A stretch of 64,000 nt of DNA from assembly GCF_030161375.1 (NCBI RefSeq), contig NZ_BSSQ01000014.1:62001-126000 (forward strand), written 5' to 3'. The first letter of the stretch is position 1; each line of letters begins with the position of its first letter. Source of the DNA: Paenibacillus glycanilyticus (GTDB taxonomy: Bacteria > Bacillota > Bacilli > Paenibacillales > Paenibacillaceae). The notes beneath the pieces were generated by a model that saw only the letters and a program-made list of their open reading frames with translations, was not told the DNA's origin and ran no database searches. This document shows, piece after piece, positions 8,312 through 16,753 of this stretch. The translations under genes and the position numbers were made by a program.

Positions 8312-9874
8312 TTACAACACCTCTCCGCTTGTTACATAGTAGTCCGCGTTAACGGCATGACCTGTTTTGCTTTTTCGTTCTCCAAAAATCGCTTCCGCGG
8401 CACGAATCGCCTTCAGGCTTGCTTTCGCTTTGTTCACCGTCTCTATATATTCGCTTTCCGGAACGGAATCCCATACGATGCCCGCTCCGCTTTGAACGTA
8501 TGCTTTGCCGTTCTTAAATACAATCGTGCGAATCGTAATGCAAGTGTCCAGCGAACCGCCAAAGCCCAGATATCCGATTGCGCCCGCATATGCGCCGCGC
8601 GCCTCGTTCTCCAGCTCCGCGATAATTTCCATTGCCCGAAGCTTAGGAGCCCCGGATACCGTTCCCGCAGGAAGACAGGACAGAAACGCGTCAAAGAAAT
8701 CTTTATCCTCCCGGAGTTTGCCGGAGACGTTCGATACGATGTGCATGACATGCGAGTAACGTTCGATCTCCATGTAGGAATCGCAACGAACGGAACCAAA
8801 CTCCGATACGCGGCCGATATCATTGCGCCCAAGATCCACGAGCATCAGATGCTCTGCCCGTTCCTTCTCGTCGGCCAGAAGCTCTACCTCCAGAGCTTTA
8901 TCTTCCTCCGTCGTTTTGCCGCGTGGTCTTGTACCGGCTATCGGGCGTGTCTCTACTTTGCGTTCGCCGTTTACTTTGACAAGCGCTTCCGGAGATGTGC
9001 CAACGATAACTTCTTCGCCCATCTTCAAATAATACATATAAGGTGAAGGGTTCATCGTACGTAGCACCCGGTATACATGAAGAGGATCAACCTCTGTTTC
9101 GATGCTGAAGCGTTGGGACAATACCACTTGGAAAATATCGCCCGACCGGATATATTCCTTAGCTTGCTCGACGTTCGATATGAACTGCTCTTTCGTCAGG
9201 TTCGACTGTACATCACCAAGTTCGGGATCAGTAGGGATCGTGTTGCCTGCCGTAACCGGCACGTTAATCGGCTGCTGTACACGTTCGATCGTTGCTTCGA
9301 TTTTGGCCAATGCGCGGTTATAGGCTTTTTCAATATCCGCATCCGTTGCCCCTTGGGGAATATGCACATTACCGATAATTTGAAGCTGTTGCTTGAAATG
9401 ATCAAATACAATAACTTGATCACAAAACATAAACTGCAGGTCATTCATTTGCAAGTCATCCGTCCGGTGAGCCGGCAGGTTCTCATAATATTGAAGAAGG
9501 TCATATCCGAAATAACCAATTGCGCCTCCCGTAAAAGGCGGCAGTTCCGGCAGCGACGGGCTGCGGTAGCCGCGAAGCTGAGCTTTCAGCAGCTCAATCG
9601 GTTTCTCGTCAAACACTTGCGCCTCTCCGTTATGCTCAAGCACCATTTTGCCGTTTTTCCCATACAGCATCATAAATGGATCCGTACCGATAAAGGAGTA
9701 TCTCGCCCATTTCACTCCGCCCTCTACGCTCTCCAACAGGAAGGCATGTTGTTCTTTCGCGAAATGTTGGAATAACCGGATTGGCGTCTCTGTATCTGCA
9801 AGCATATAGCGAACGATAGGAATAATATTATATTGGCCGGCTAGCTTCGTTACTTGCTGCAATTCGTTTGTCAT
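8312..9874 (-). CDS. trpE: Anthranilate synthase component I
   Basis: TrpE makes anthranilate from chorismate with ammonia supplied by a glutamine amidotransferase partner. No trpG is present in this operon, as in Bacillus, where a shared PabA/TrpG subunit is encoded with folate genes. ATG at 9874 follows AGGAGG with good spacing and yields 520 residues; 28 codons of open frame upstream cross the attenuator and are not coding. The feedback motif LLESVEGG lies near residue 50. The chorismate-binding core includes DLGRNDIGR, IAGTRPRG and GAPKLRAMEI. Expression is expected to be TRAP-controlled through the leader at 9905-10205. Confidence 0.96.
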   Translation of the reverse strand: MTNELQQVTKLAGQYNIIPIVRYMLADTETPIRLFQHFAKEQHAFLLESVEGGVKWARYSFIGTDPFMMLYGKNGKMVLEHNGEAQVFDEKPIELLKAQLRGYRSPSLPELPPFTGGAIGYFGYDLLQYYENLPAHRTDDLQMNDLQFMFCDQVIVFDHFKQQLQIIGNVHIPQGATDADIEKAYNRALAKIEATIERVQQPINVPVTAGNTIPTDPELGDVQSNLTKEQFISNVEQAKEYIRSGDIFQVVLSQRFSIETEVDPLHVYRVLRTMNPSPYMYYLKMGEEVIVGTSPEALVKVNGERKVETRPIAGTRPRGKTTEEDKALEVELLADEKERAEHLMLVDLGRNDIGRVSEFGSVRCDSYMEIERYSHVMHIVSNVSGKLREDKDFFDAFLSCLPAGTVSGAPKLRAMEIIAELENEARGAYAGAIGYLGFGGSLDTCITIRTIVFKNGKAYVQSGAGIVWDSVPESEYIETVNKAKASLKAIRAAEAIFGERKSKTGHAVNADYYVTSGEVL

Positions 9875-9904
9875 GGAGAGTTCCTCCTCTAAATTCTTGA
9901 AATT

Positions 9905-9931
9905 AAAAAAGCCCCTGCTAGGGGCAGGGGC
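9905..9931 (-). terminator. trp operon attenuator (intrinsic terminator before trpE)
   Basis: On the minus strand GCCCCTGC (9924-9931), a CCCTA loop and GCAGGGGC (9911-9918) form an 8-bp GC-rich stem followed by six T. It stands between the trp promoter and the trpE ribosome site, so it must act as an attenuator. Confidence 0.88.
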
Positions 9932-10041
9932 GTTGAATTTAAAGATGAATACAAACAAGATTGCATGCTAATAAAGAATAGGCCGTTAACGCATTCCAGT
10001 TAGAAATATAACCGTTGCGCCAAACATAAATAACAAGCCTT

Positions 10042-10094
10042 CTATTCTCCACTAAACTGCACTCGTCTCTGCTCTTCTCATCTCTACTCAACTC
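10042..10094 (-). promoter_or_regulatory. TRAP-binding site: eleven NAG triplets with 2-nt spacers
   Basis: Read on the minus strand, the leader RNA holds eleven triplets in a perfect 5-nt register over 53 nt: seven GAG, then CAG, UAG, GAG and UAG. Every spacer is 2 nt. TRAP is an 11-subunit ring that binds GAG/UAG repeats spaced 2-3 nt, one per subunit, so this is a textbook target apart from one CAG. It lies in the leader of trpE, and mtrB is in the same window (19182). Tryptophan-loaded TRAP bound here should favour the terminator at 9905-9931. Confidence 0.9.
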
Positions 10095-10144
10095 TAAAGC
10101 CTGCTACCCTAATTACCTGTACTACCTGTCTCTTATCTTGCTAC

Positions 10145-10186
10145 TGGCTACTCTTCTCTTACTACTCTTCTCTAACTACTCTTCTC
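10145..10186 (-). repeat. Three 14-nt direct repeats rich in GAG/TAG, 5' trp leader
   Basis: On the minus strand the unit GAGAAGAGTAG followed by TTA, TAA or CCA occurs three times in a row. Further GAG and TAG triplets follow irregularly down to 10095. The spacing does not keep the 5-nt TRAP register, but paired GAG-AA-GAG occurs in each unit. It may be a second, weaker TRAP landing region or an expanded remnant of one. Confidence 0.7.
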
Positions 10187-10211
10187 TGGCTAAAAACTAC
10201 TGTTAGAACTC

Positions 10212-10240
10212 AATATACTACCGATTAGGCGACACGTCAA
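10212..10240 (-). promoter_or_regulatory. Sigma-A promoter of the trp operon
   Basis: TTGACG (10235-10240) and TATATT (10212-10217) are separated by 17 bases on the minus strand. The -35 begins immediately after the aroH stop codon. Transcription should start near 10204, giving a leader of about 330 nt before trpE. Confidence 0.8.
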
Positions 10241-10609
10241 TCAGGATTTTGACAAATCCGGACGCAACACTCGTGCGCCGCCAAGGTAGACATGGTTGAT
10301 TTCGGCTTGCGACTTCTCCGTATTCAGGTGAATCATGAACCGGATGCAACGCTCAAGGCTACCTTTTACGGGCACTTCAAGCGCGCACATGAGAGGCACC
10401 AGATCCCAGCCGCCCATTTGACGAATGGCAATAGCCGGGAATGTAGCATCCAAATCTTGCGTTACGGTAATAAAAACACTTGCAATATCATCCGGTACAA
10501 TGCCGTTTTGTTGCACAATCTCGTTTAGTAGTTCAAGCGTCGCTTGCAACATCGGCTCTTTCTCGTTTACTTCTACGGTAATCGCGCCGCGAATTCCTCT
10601 AACTGCCAT
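10241..10609 (-). CDS. aroH: Chorismate mutase, AroH type
   Basis: AroH rearranges chorismate to prephenate, the branch to Phe and Tyr. The 122-residue protein begins AVRGIRGAITV, contains FITVTQDLDATFPA and ends with YLGGARVLRPDL, all hallmarks of the trimeric B. subtilis AroH family rather than the AroQ helical type. It starts 5 bases after the aroB stop. The trp promoter begins at its last codon, so trp can be transcribed both from upstream and independently. Confidence 0.96.
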   Translation of the reverse strand: MAVRGIRGAITVEVNEKEPMLQATLELLNEIVQQNGIVPDDIASVFITVTQDLDATFPAIAIRQMGGWDLVPLMCALEVPVKGSLERCIRFMIHLNTEKSQAEINHVYLGGARVLRPDLSKS

Positions 10610-10614
10610 TTTAT

Positions 10615-11712
10615 TTACGCCTCCAATTTCAATTGCTCGACAATCTCACGTACCCAAGCGGCCTGGACATCCTTCTTGATCTCCACCTTGCCAATCTCCG
10701 TCGGTACAACAAATACCATCGTGCTTTCGCTGAATTTCTTGTCATGCATCATGGCATCCATAATGGCTTCCACGTCAAAATGCTCTGCCAACTTAACCGG
10801 AAGTCCCATCTTGGATAGAACACGTTTCGTCGTCGTGTATACTTCCTCGGAAGCGCCGTAACGCAAGCCTAGTCTAGCCGATCCGATCATGCCGATGGAA
10901 ATGGCTTCACCATGGAGAAGTTCGCCGTAGCCGGCAACCGCTTCAAGCGCATGGCCAATCGTATGGCCCAGGTTCAAGATGGCGCGCAGATCGTTCTCCC
11001 TCTCATCCTTGGACACAACTGCAGCTTTAACGCTGCAGCCTTTGTATAGCGCATAGCCTAGCGCATCCGGCTCAAGCGCCAGCAGGCGCTCCGCATTGTC
11101 TTCGCACCATGCCGTAAATTCCGCATCCCAAATCAGGCCATGCTTAACGACTTCCGACAAGCCTGCGCTTACTTCCCTCGGAGGCAGCGATTGCAGCGTA
11201 TTCAAATCATATAGCACCATTTCAGGCTGATGGAAAGCGCCGATGATGTTCTTGGCGAGCGGATGGTTTACCGCAACTTTGCCGCCAACGCTGGAGTCAT
11301 GCGCCAGTATCGTGGTCGGAATCTGTACAAACTTCACGCCGCGCATGTACGAAGCTGCTACGAAACCAGCAAGATCGCCAACAACTCCGCCGCCAAGAGC
11401 CACAATGGTTGATTTGCGGTCGAGACCTGCTTCAAGCGCTTTGGTCACGAGACCTTCCAGCATGGTAAGCGATTTGGAGCTTTCACCCGCAGGAACAACC
11501 GCGTTGGCCACCGTAAAACCCGCATCGCGGAGATGGTTCTCGAGCGGTTCCAGATAATGAGGAGCAACGCGTTCGTCCGTAATAATCATAAGCGGGGACT
11601 TTAAGCTGATCTGATGGTTTTTGAAAAAAGTTGCCGCATCCTGCAAAAGGCCTTCGCCGATATAAATGGGATAAGAACGTTCGCCAAGCTCTACTTTCAG
11701 TTCGCGCATCAT
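10615..11712 (-). CDS. aroB: 3-Dehydroquinate synthase
   Basis: AroB cyclises DAHP to 3-dehydroquinate, the second shikimate step, using NAD and a metal. Visible marks are VALGGGVVGDLAGFVAA near residue 100, the lysine-rich IPTTILAHDSSVGGKV, and the metal-ligand helices NLGHTIGHALE and LLHGEAISIGM. ATG at 11712 is chosen because TTAGGA lies 8 bases upstream; ATG at 11721 would sit on the ribosome site. It has its own promoter (11772-11800) behind a strong terminator. Confidence 0.95.
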   Translation of the reverse strand: MMRELKVELGERSYPIYIGEGLLQDAATFFKNHQISLKSPLMIITDERVAPHYLEPLENHLRDAGFTVANAVVPAGESSKSLTMLEGLVTKALEAGLDRKSTIVALGGGVVGDLAGFVAASYMRGVKFVQIPTTILAHDSSVGGKVAVNHPLAKNIIGAFHQPEMVLYDLNTLQSLPPREVSAGLSEVVKHGLIWDAEFTAWCEDNAERLLALEPDALGYALYKGCSVKAAVVSKDERENDLRAILNLGHTIGHALEAVAGYGELLHGEAISIGMIGSARLGLRYGASEEVYTTTKRVLSKMGLPVKLAEHFDVEAIMDAMMHDKKFSESTMVFVVPTEIGKVEIKKDVQAAWVREIVEQLKLEA

Positions 11713-11771
11713 TTGTACCATCCTAACTATTGAAATTTCCGGTCATTGTACTTATGTAAACATCTTTGCTC

Positions 11772-11800
11772 ATTATAGTACAGGCTTTGGGCTTTGACAA
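11772..11800 (-). promoter_or_regulatory. Sigma-A promoter for aroB-aroH
   Basis: TTGTCA (11795-11800), a 17-base spacer and TATAAT (11772-11777) on the minus strand. It lies between a perfect-stem terminator and aroB and starts a new transcription unit inside the supraoperon. Confidence 0.8.
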
Positions 11801-11826
11801 GAAATCCGGCTATCTTGAAGGCACAT

Positions 11827-11870
11827 AAAAAGGCGGATGTTAAAGCCATTCCTGGCCTTAACATCCGCCT
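11827..11870 (-). terminator. Intrinsic terminator upstream of aroB
   Basis: A 13-bp stem (AGGCGGATGTTAA and its complement) is followed by TTTTT on the minus strand. It separates hepT-ndk-cheR and the 53-aa frame from aroB. Confidence 0.85.
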
Positions 11871-11891
11871 AACGAGCGGCTATGGAAAGCG

Positions 11892-12053
11892 TTAGCTGTT
11901 CACAAAGCGCTTGCCTGTTTCCCGCTCCGCCTTGGCTGCCATCTGATTCATCAGATTGGGAAGCTGCCGGCTGTCCAGACCGAGAATTTGAGCGCATTCT
12001 TGAATGGTTATGATTCCGCTTCGGTAAGCATGAATCACTTGTCGCTTGTCCAT
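11892..12053 (-). CDS. Small 53-aa protein of unknown function, possible helix-turn-helix
   Basis: My translation from ATG at 12053 gives 53 residues starting MDKRQVIHAYRSGIITIQEC and ending RFVNS. A GGAGG site lies 6 bases before this ATG; an ATG at 12059 would abut the site. The segment GIITIQECAQILGLDSRQL has the spacing of a helix-turn-helix, with Ala-x3-Gly at the turn. It sits between cheR and aroB, where B. subtilis has chorismate synthase. I do not recognise the family; it could be a small regulator of the aromatic genes. Confidence 0.6.
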   Translation of the reverse strand: MDKRQVIHAYRSGIITIQECAQILGLDSRQLPNLMNQMAAKAERETGKRFVNS

Positions 12054-12118
12054 CGTCATCCTCCAATAAAGTGTCGGTTGTCCTTAGTATTGGAGCAGAT
12101 GGAAAACGGTATACATCC

Positions 12119-12904
12119 TTATTCTGCGATTCTTCTGTAGAAAAAGGTGTCGGCGGATTCAAAGCCGTATTGCGAAGGCGAAAAAATCTGCTCCGTGCTG
12201 CCCACAAAGAGCAATCCCCCAGGGCGGAGCGCTTGCGCGAATTTCTGATACAATAAGTGCTTGGCTTCTTCCGTAAAATAGATCATGACATTGCGGCAGA
12301 TAATAAGATCATAAGAATGGTCGAACGCATCATGCAGCAAGTTCTGCTGCTTAAACGAGATTGCGTTCTTGAGTTTGTCCGTAACCGCAAACATGCCGTG
12401 CTCTTGTTGAAAATACTTCTGCCTATACGCGGCCGGCACATCACGCAGCGCGCGTTCGAGATACAGCCCTTCCTTGGCTTTGTCCAACACGACGGCATCC
12501 AAATCCGTCGCCGTTATGGATGCTTTGTGCAAGGCCCCAAGTTCCGACATAATCATGGCGATTGTGTACGGTTCTTCTCCCGTCGAACAGGCGGCGCTCC
12601 AAACCTTAAGCTTATCGCTCCGCCCCATCATTTCCGGCAGGAAACGGCTTTGCAGCACTTCCCACCGGTTCGGGTTACGCCAAAATTCAGATACGTTGAT
12701 CGTCATTCTGTCCAGAAATTCCGTCAACAGGCTGCGATTGTGTTCAATGGCCCTCCAATAGGCTTCGAACGTCTCGTGGCCGTGCTTCTCGCGAAGCGTA
12801 GTGAGCCGCCTCTTCATCTGGGCTTCTTTGTATTGCGATAAATCAATATTGGTCTTAGCCTTCATTCGCTGGATAAATAGATTGAAATCCAGATCCTCCG
12901 ACAT
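12119..12904 (-). CDS. cheR: Chemotaxis protein-glutamate O-methyltransferase
   Basis: CheR methylates glutamates on chemoreceptors with S-adenosylmethionine. ATG at 12904 follows AGGAGG and gives 261 residues. The N-terminal helical domain includes DLSQYKEAQMKRRL; the SAM site is VWSAACSTGEEPYTIAM near residue 105; RNVMIYF near 205 is the typical catalytic-domain motif. The cheR position after ndk is conserved in B. subtilis, with no other chemotaxis gene nearby. Confidence 0.94.
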   Translation of the reverse strand: MSEDLDFNLFIQRMKAKTNIDLSQYKEAQMKRRLTTLREKHGHETFEAYWRAIEHNRSLLTEFLDRMTINVSEFWRNPNRWEVLQSRFLPEMMGRSDKLKVWSAACSTGEEPYTIAMIMSELGALHKASITATDLDAVVLDKAKEGLYLERALRDVPAAYRQKYFQQEHGMFAVTDKLKNAISFKQQNLLHDAFDHSYDLIICRNVMIYFTEEAKHLLYQKFAQALRPGGLLFVGSTEQIFSPSQYGFESADTFFYRRIAE

Positions 12905-12941
12905 GGACGCCTCCTGTTGTAACGACAGCGTGAGTAATGGC

Positions 12942-13385
12942 TTAGATCCAGCGCTGCACCGTATGTTCGTATTCAACCAACTGCTCCGGAGCGAAGAAAT
13001 TCGCAATTTCCCGCGCTGCGCTTTCCGGAGAATCCGAGCCATGAATCAAATTCAAATTCGTATGTACGGCAAAATCCGAACGGATCGTGCCGGGCATCGC
13101 ATCAACCGCATCCGTTTTGCCAATCATGGCACGGGTAAGGGCAATCACGTTATCCCCCTGCCATACCATCGCAAATACAGGACCGGCTGTAATAAAGTTC
13201 AGCAGCGGCTCGTAAAAGGGTTTGCCTTCATGTTCGGCATAGTGAGTTTCCGCTAGCTCTCTGCTGACAACCATAAACTTGGCAGCAACAAGCTTCAGAC
13301 CTTTCCGCTCAAACCTCGAAACAATTTCACCGATCAATCCGCGTTGTACACCATCTGGTTTAATCATCAAAAATGTTCTTTCCAT
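12942..13385 (-). CDS. ndk: Nucleoside diphosphate kinase
   Basis: Ndk moves the gamma-phosphate of ATP onto other nucleoside diphosphates through a phosphohistidine. The protein has 147 residues from ATG at 13385, with an AGAGGGA ribosome site. His115 in [12 protein letters not shown] is the phosphorylated residue. [15 protein letters not shown] at the N-terminus and PGTIRSDF before the active site are family signatures. It lies between hepT and cheR, as in B. subtilis. Confidence 0.97.
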   Translation of the reverse strand: MERTFLMIKPDGVQRGLIGEIVSRFERKGLKLVAAKFMVVSRELAETHYAEHEGKPFYEPLLNFITAGPVFAMVWQGDNVIALTRAMIGKTDAVDAMPGTIRSDFAVHTNLNLIHGSDSPESAAREIANFFAPEQLVEYEHTVQRWI

Positions 13386-13416
13386 GAGTGTCCCTCTTCT
13401 CGAAAGTTTGCTTGAT

Positions 13417-14391
13417 TTAGTAATTGCGCTTGCCAACAAAATGCGCAATGTCGATCAAATTCTTTTTCGCTCCAATACCCGGCAATCCCTCTAATGCGTG
13501 TAATGCTTTTTGAATGTAATCTTCTGCCAGCTGGTCTGCCAGTTGAATGCCTTTGCTGCTTTTGATCAAAGTTATTGCCGGTTTGGTATCTACATTGCCA
13601 TTATGCTCCTGAATAAGGCGGATTTGCTCCATTAGAGGCTCCTTCACCTTCTCGTCTTTCAGAGCCAAGATCACGGGCAATGTAATATTGCCTTGCCGAA
13701 TATCCGAACCCGGCGGTTTGCCAATCTGTTTCTCCGTTCCGAACAAATCCAGCATGTCGTCGCGAATCTGGAATGTCATTCCGACATTGTATCCGTAACG
13801 GTACATACGGTTTACAACATCCCGGTCGGCACCGGCCGCGGCAGCGCCAAGCTGGCAGCTGATAGCGATCAAGAGCGCCGTCTTCCGGCGAATCCGCAGC
13901 AGATAATCCCGGATGGTTTGTTCCGTGTTGAAGAAATACCGGATTTGCTCCATCTCTCCAATACTCATCTGCACAAGCGATTTCGAGAGCATCTGATGAA
14001 TAAACGGATCATCCAGCTCGGTGGCAATCGTAAGCGCCTTGCCGAAAATGAAATCGCCCGTATACATGGCAATCCGGTTATCCCATTTGGATTTGACGGT
14101 CAGCTGTCCGCGCCGTGTCGATGCATCGTCAATGACATCGTCATGCACTAGGGAAGACATATGAATAAGTTCAAGCGGCACGGCAACTTTCGTCAATTTA
14201 TCAAGATCATATTGGCCGAATTTGCCCGCAAGCAATACGAACACAGGGCGCAGCCGTTTCCCCCCTGCCTTCAGCAGGTGAAGAGACGTCTCGCTTAGCA
14301 GCTCATCGCCGAACGATATGCTTCGCTCCAGCTCTTGCTCGATTCGGGACATATCGCCTTTTAACTTTGCAAAAATGTCTAATAGTTTCAT
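13417..14391 (-). CDS. hepT: Heptaprenyl diphosphate synthase component II
   Basis: The catalytic subunit that extends farnesyl diphosphate to the C35 side chain of menaquinone-7. The 324-residue trans-prenyltransferase shows the first Asp-rich motif VHDDVIDD (Asp84, 85, 88) and the second, IRDDMLD, near residue 208; GGKRLRP near residue 45 binds diphosphate. It works as a dimer with HepS (17517). Unlike B. subtilis, three menaquinone-type genes lie between menG and hepT. Confidence 0.94.
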   Translation of the reverse strand: MKLLDIFAKLKGDMSRIEQELERSISFGDELLSETSLHLLKAGGKRLRPVFVLLAGKFGQYDLDKLTKVAVPLELIHMSSLVHDDVIDDASTRRGQLTVKSKWDNRIAMYTGDFIFGKALTIATELDDPFIHQMLSKSLVQMSIGEMEQIRYFFNTEQTIRDYLLRIRRKTALLIAISCQLGAAAAGADRDVVNRMYRYGYNVGMTFQIRDDMLDLFGTEKQIGKPPGSDIRQGNITLPVILALKDEKVKEPLMEQIRLIQEHNGNVDTKPAITLIKSSKGIQLADQLAEDYIQKALHALEGLPGIGAKKNLIDIAHFVGKRNY

Positions 14392-14395
14392 TCTT

Positions 14396-15256
14396 TCACC
14401 TGTTCGGCAGAGTTTCTTCTTGATAAAAATGCAGGCTTACCTCATGATCGAGCAAGCCTAGCTCCTTCGCATACCGGAAGTACAAGGTCAAACCTTCCTG
14501 TTGCTTGGGACCAAAATCGTAATTCAGAGAAGTAAAGTACATTTGCCAGTAAGCCGGATCGCCGCCGAGCTGCTCGCACGCTTTGTTGATCAGCGGCTCC
14601 AGATCGGCTAGACTTTTCTCTTTGCTCGCCGCAAACGCCTTATACAATCTCCCGAAGGCTTCCGGATAAGCCGCTACGGCTTCTCTTCGTGCCGCAATTA
14701 CGGCATACGTCATTGCAAGCCCGGTCCACTGGTTCCATACCTCGCCGAGATCAATTACAGTCAGCCCTTTGTTTGCCCAAGACTCGCGAATCGCCGGATC
14801 CCCGATAAGCAAAGCGCCGTCCGCCCATTCGAGCATCTGGTCAAGCTCCGGTTCTGCCGGTTCGTATGCCGGTTCAAGCTCGTAATACTTGTTCATCAAA
14901 ATTTTTAGAAGATTAACCGATGTGGCAGACGTGGTTGTAACCGCAATCCGCTCCGGAGTTTTCTTCTCGATCGGCTCCTTCAGAAACAGAAAGATCGAAT
15001 TTACTTTTCCCTCCGAACCAACCGATAAATGCGGCAGCAGAACATAATCCCGATCATTCATGCCGTAAGCAAAGGAAGATACAGCCGAAACTTGTATCTC
15101 CCCTTCACGAAGCAGCCGGTTCAGTTGTGCGGGGACCTTCAATACGACATCGATGCCCGCTTGCTCGGCATAATCGTCCAAGTAATGAAAAAGCGGCCAA
15201 GCATTGGCATAATCAATGCGACCCACGCGAAGTGATTTATTCAGTCTGCCCGTCAT
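14396..15256 (-). CDS. mqnA: Chorismate dehydratase (futalosine menaquinone pathway)
   Basis: MqnA removes water from chorismate to give 3-[(1-carboxyvinyl)oxy]benzoate, the entry step of the futalosine route. The sequence begins with LRVGRIDYANAWPLF and holds the periplasmic-binding-protein-like two-lobe fold with SAVSSFAYG and LLIGDPAI, typical of MqnA. ATG at 15256 is preferred to 15265 because the GGGGAG site abuts the latter. It overlaps the 3' end of the ubiX-type gene. Sitting beside the trp and aro genes places it at the chorismate branch point. Confidence 0.9.
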   Translation of the reverse strand: MTGRLNKSLRVGRIDYANAWPLFHYLDDYAEQAGIDVVLKVPAQLNRLLREGEIQVSAVSSFAYGMNDRDYVLLPHLSVGSEGKVNSIFLFLKEPIEKKTPERIAVTTTSATSVNLLKILMNKYYELEPAYEPAEPELDQMLEWADGALLIGDPAIRESWANKGLTVIDLGEVWNQWTGLAMTYAVIAARREAVAAYPEAFGRLYKAFAASKEKSLADLEPLINKACEQLGGDPAYWQMYFTSLNYDFGPKQQEGLTLYFRYAKELGLLDHEVSLHFYQEETLPNR

Positions 15257-15884
15257 GTATGTCATCTCCCCATCTTCTAAATAATTGATGCTCGATATTC
15301 ATGCTATCAAGCACTTTGCCGACAAGGAAATTAATCATTTCGTCCATGGACTGCGGTTTATAATAAAAGGCCGGCATAGCCGGAATGATTCGTACACCAA
15401 GTCGTGCGAGCGTAAGCATATTCTCCAAATGTATCGCATGCAGCGGCGTCTCGCGCGGAACAATGATCAGCTTGCGTCCTTCCTTCAGCATCACATCCGC
15501 CGCGCGGGTGAGCAGGTCATCCGATATGCCCCGGGCCATCGAAGCTAGCGAGCCCATCGAGCATGGCACAATGGCCATTCCTTCCACTCGGAAAGAACCG
15601 CTAGCAATGCTTGCGCCGATATCCGCATTCGGATGGAACACAAGTCTTCGCTCAGCAAACGCATCGCCAAACCTCTGTTCCAGAGCCGCCTGGCGGCGGC
15701 TGGTATCCCAGCCGAGCTCTTCCTTGAATACGCGCCAGCCGGCCTCCGTGACTACAATATGGACAAGGTAACCCGCATGAAGCAGCTCTTCGATCAACCG
15801 GATCCCGTAAATCGCTCCGCTTGCTCCAGTTATGCCGACTACCCATCGTTTAGTCCTTGTTCCTCTGGTTGCTTCTTCTACCAT
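15237..15884 (-). CDS. UbiX-family flavin prenyltransferase
   Basis: A 215-residue flavoprotein with the UbiX start VVGITGASGAIYGIRL, the VPCSMGSLASMARGISDDLLTRAADV segment in two parts, and KLIIVPRETPLH near residue 145. UbiX makes prenylated FMN for UbiD-type decarboxylases. Between mqnA and a UbiA prenyltransferase, its likely role is in the late decarboxylation of the futalosine pathway. No UbiD partner is in the window. It overlaps both neighbours (7 bases with the ubiA-type gene). Confidence 0.88.
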   Translation of the reverse strand: MVEEATRGTRTKRWVVGITGASGAIYGIRLIEELLHAGYLVHIVVTEAGWRVFKEELGWDTSRRQAALEQRFGDAFAERRLVFHPNADIGASIASGSFRVEGMAIVPCSMGSLASMARGISDDLLTRAADVMLKEGRKLIIVPRETPLHAIHLENMLTLARLGVRIIPAMPAFYYKPQSMDEMINFLVGKVLDSMNIEHQLFRRWGDDIHDGQTE

Positions 15885-16753
15885 TGGTGCACCACCAGCA
15901 GATCAAACATCGCAAAGGCAAACAATACAACGCTTAACGTTCCGTTCATTCCAAAGAAGGCAATCTGTACGCGGGACAAATCGTTCGGACGAACAAGCCA
16001 ATGCTGATAGAACAACATCAGAATCGATACGACCGTACCAAGCAGGTAAATCCAGCTCAGTTCCGTCATCCAAAACAAAGCGAAGAAGCCAACTGCCGTC
16101 ACGATATGAAACCCTCTCGCGATCCATAATGCTCTTGAAAGACCAAATCTGGATGGGATGGAATGCAGACCGTTATCTTTGTCGTATTCGTAGTCCTGAG
16201 TCGCATACACGATATCGAATCCGGCAATCCACAGGGCGACCGTTAGGTATAACACCCACGCGGAAGCATTAAGCGAACCCGTTACCGCAACCCAACCTCC
16301 AAGCGGCGACAAACCGATCGTCAGACCAAGGAATACGTGGCAAAGCCAAGTGATTCTTTTCATATACGAGTACAAGACCAGCATGACTACCGCTATCGGG
16401 AGAAGCTTCATCGCAATCGGATCCAAGTTTGCAGCCGCAACAAACAGCAATGCAAACGATACGACAATAAACAGAATGACCTCAACCGATTTCAATAAAC
16501 CTGCAGGCAACGCCCGCTGTGCCGTTCTAGGATTAGCTTTGTCGATCGCCTTGTCAATAACGCGGTTCAAACTCATGGCCGCGCTTCGGGCACCAACCAT
16601 CGCAAGCGCAATCCATCCAATGTCCCCCCAGGAGGGCAATTGCTTGTTAACCGCTAATGCCCCTAGAACAGCGCCAAGAAAGGCAAATGGAAGAGCAAAT
16701 ACGGAATGTTCAAATTTTATCATTTCCAAAATAATGCGTAGTTTGCGAATCAT
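15878..16753 (-). CDS. UbiA-family aromatic prenyltransferase (menaquinone synthesis)
   Basis: A 291-residue polytopic membrane protein with about eight hydrophobic segments. Two Asp-rich motifs bind magnesium-diphosphate: [15 protein letters not shown] near residue 62 and [12 protein letters not shown] near residue 185. Its position with mqnA, ubiX-type, menG and hepS/hepT suggests it attaches the heptaprenyl chain to the naphthoquinone ring precursor, the MqnP role. Its start overlaps the menG stop as ATGA. Confidence 0.88.
   Translation of the reverse strand: MIRKLRIILEMIKFEHSVFALPFAFLGAVLGALAVNKQLPSWGDIGWIALAMVGARSAAMSLNRVIDKAIDKANPRTAQRALPAGLLKSVEVILFIVVSFALLFVAAANLDPIAMKLLPIAVVMLVLYSYMKRITWLCHVFLGLTIGLSPLGGWVAVTGSLNASAWVLYLTVALWIAGFDIVYATQDYEYDKDNGLHSIPSRFGLSRALWIARGFHIVTAVGFFALFWMTELSWIYLLGTVVSILMLFYQHWLVRPNDLSRVQIAFFGMNGTLSVVLFAFAMFDLLVVHQW

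Noticed and set aside
8443..8832. Antisense and alternate-frame open reading frames inside trpE and other conserved genes
   Set aside because: They mirror strong coding frames on the other strand or frame and have no ribosome sites or recognisable domains.
9875..9958. 28-codon extension at the start of trpE
   Set aside because: It reads through the attenuator hairpin and U tract; the true start follows AGGAGG at 9874.
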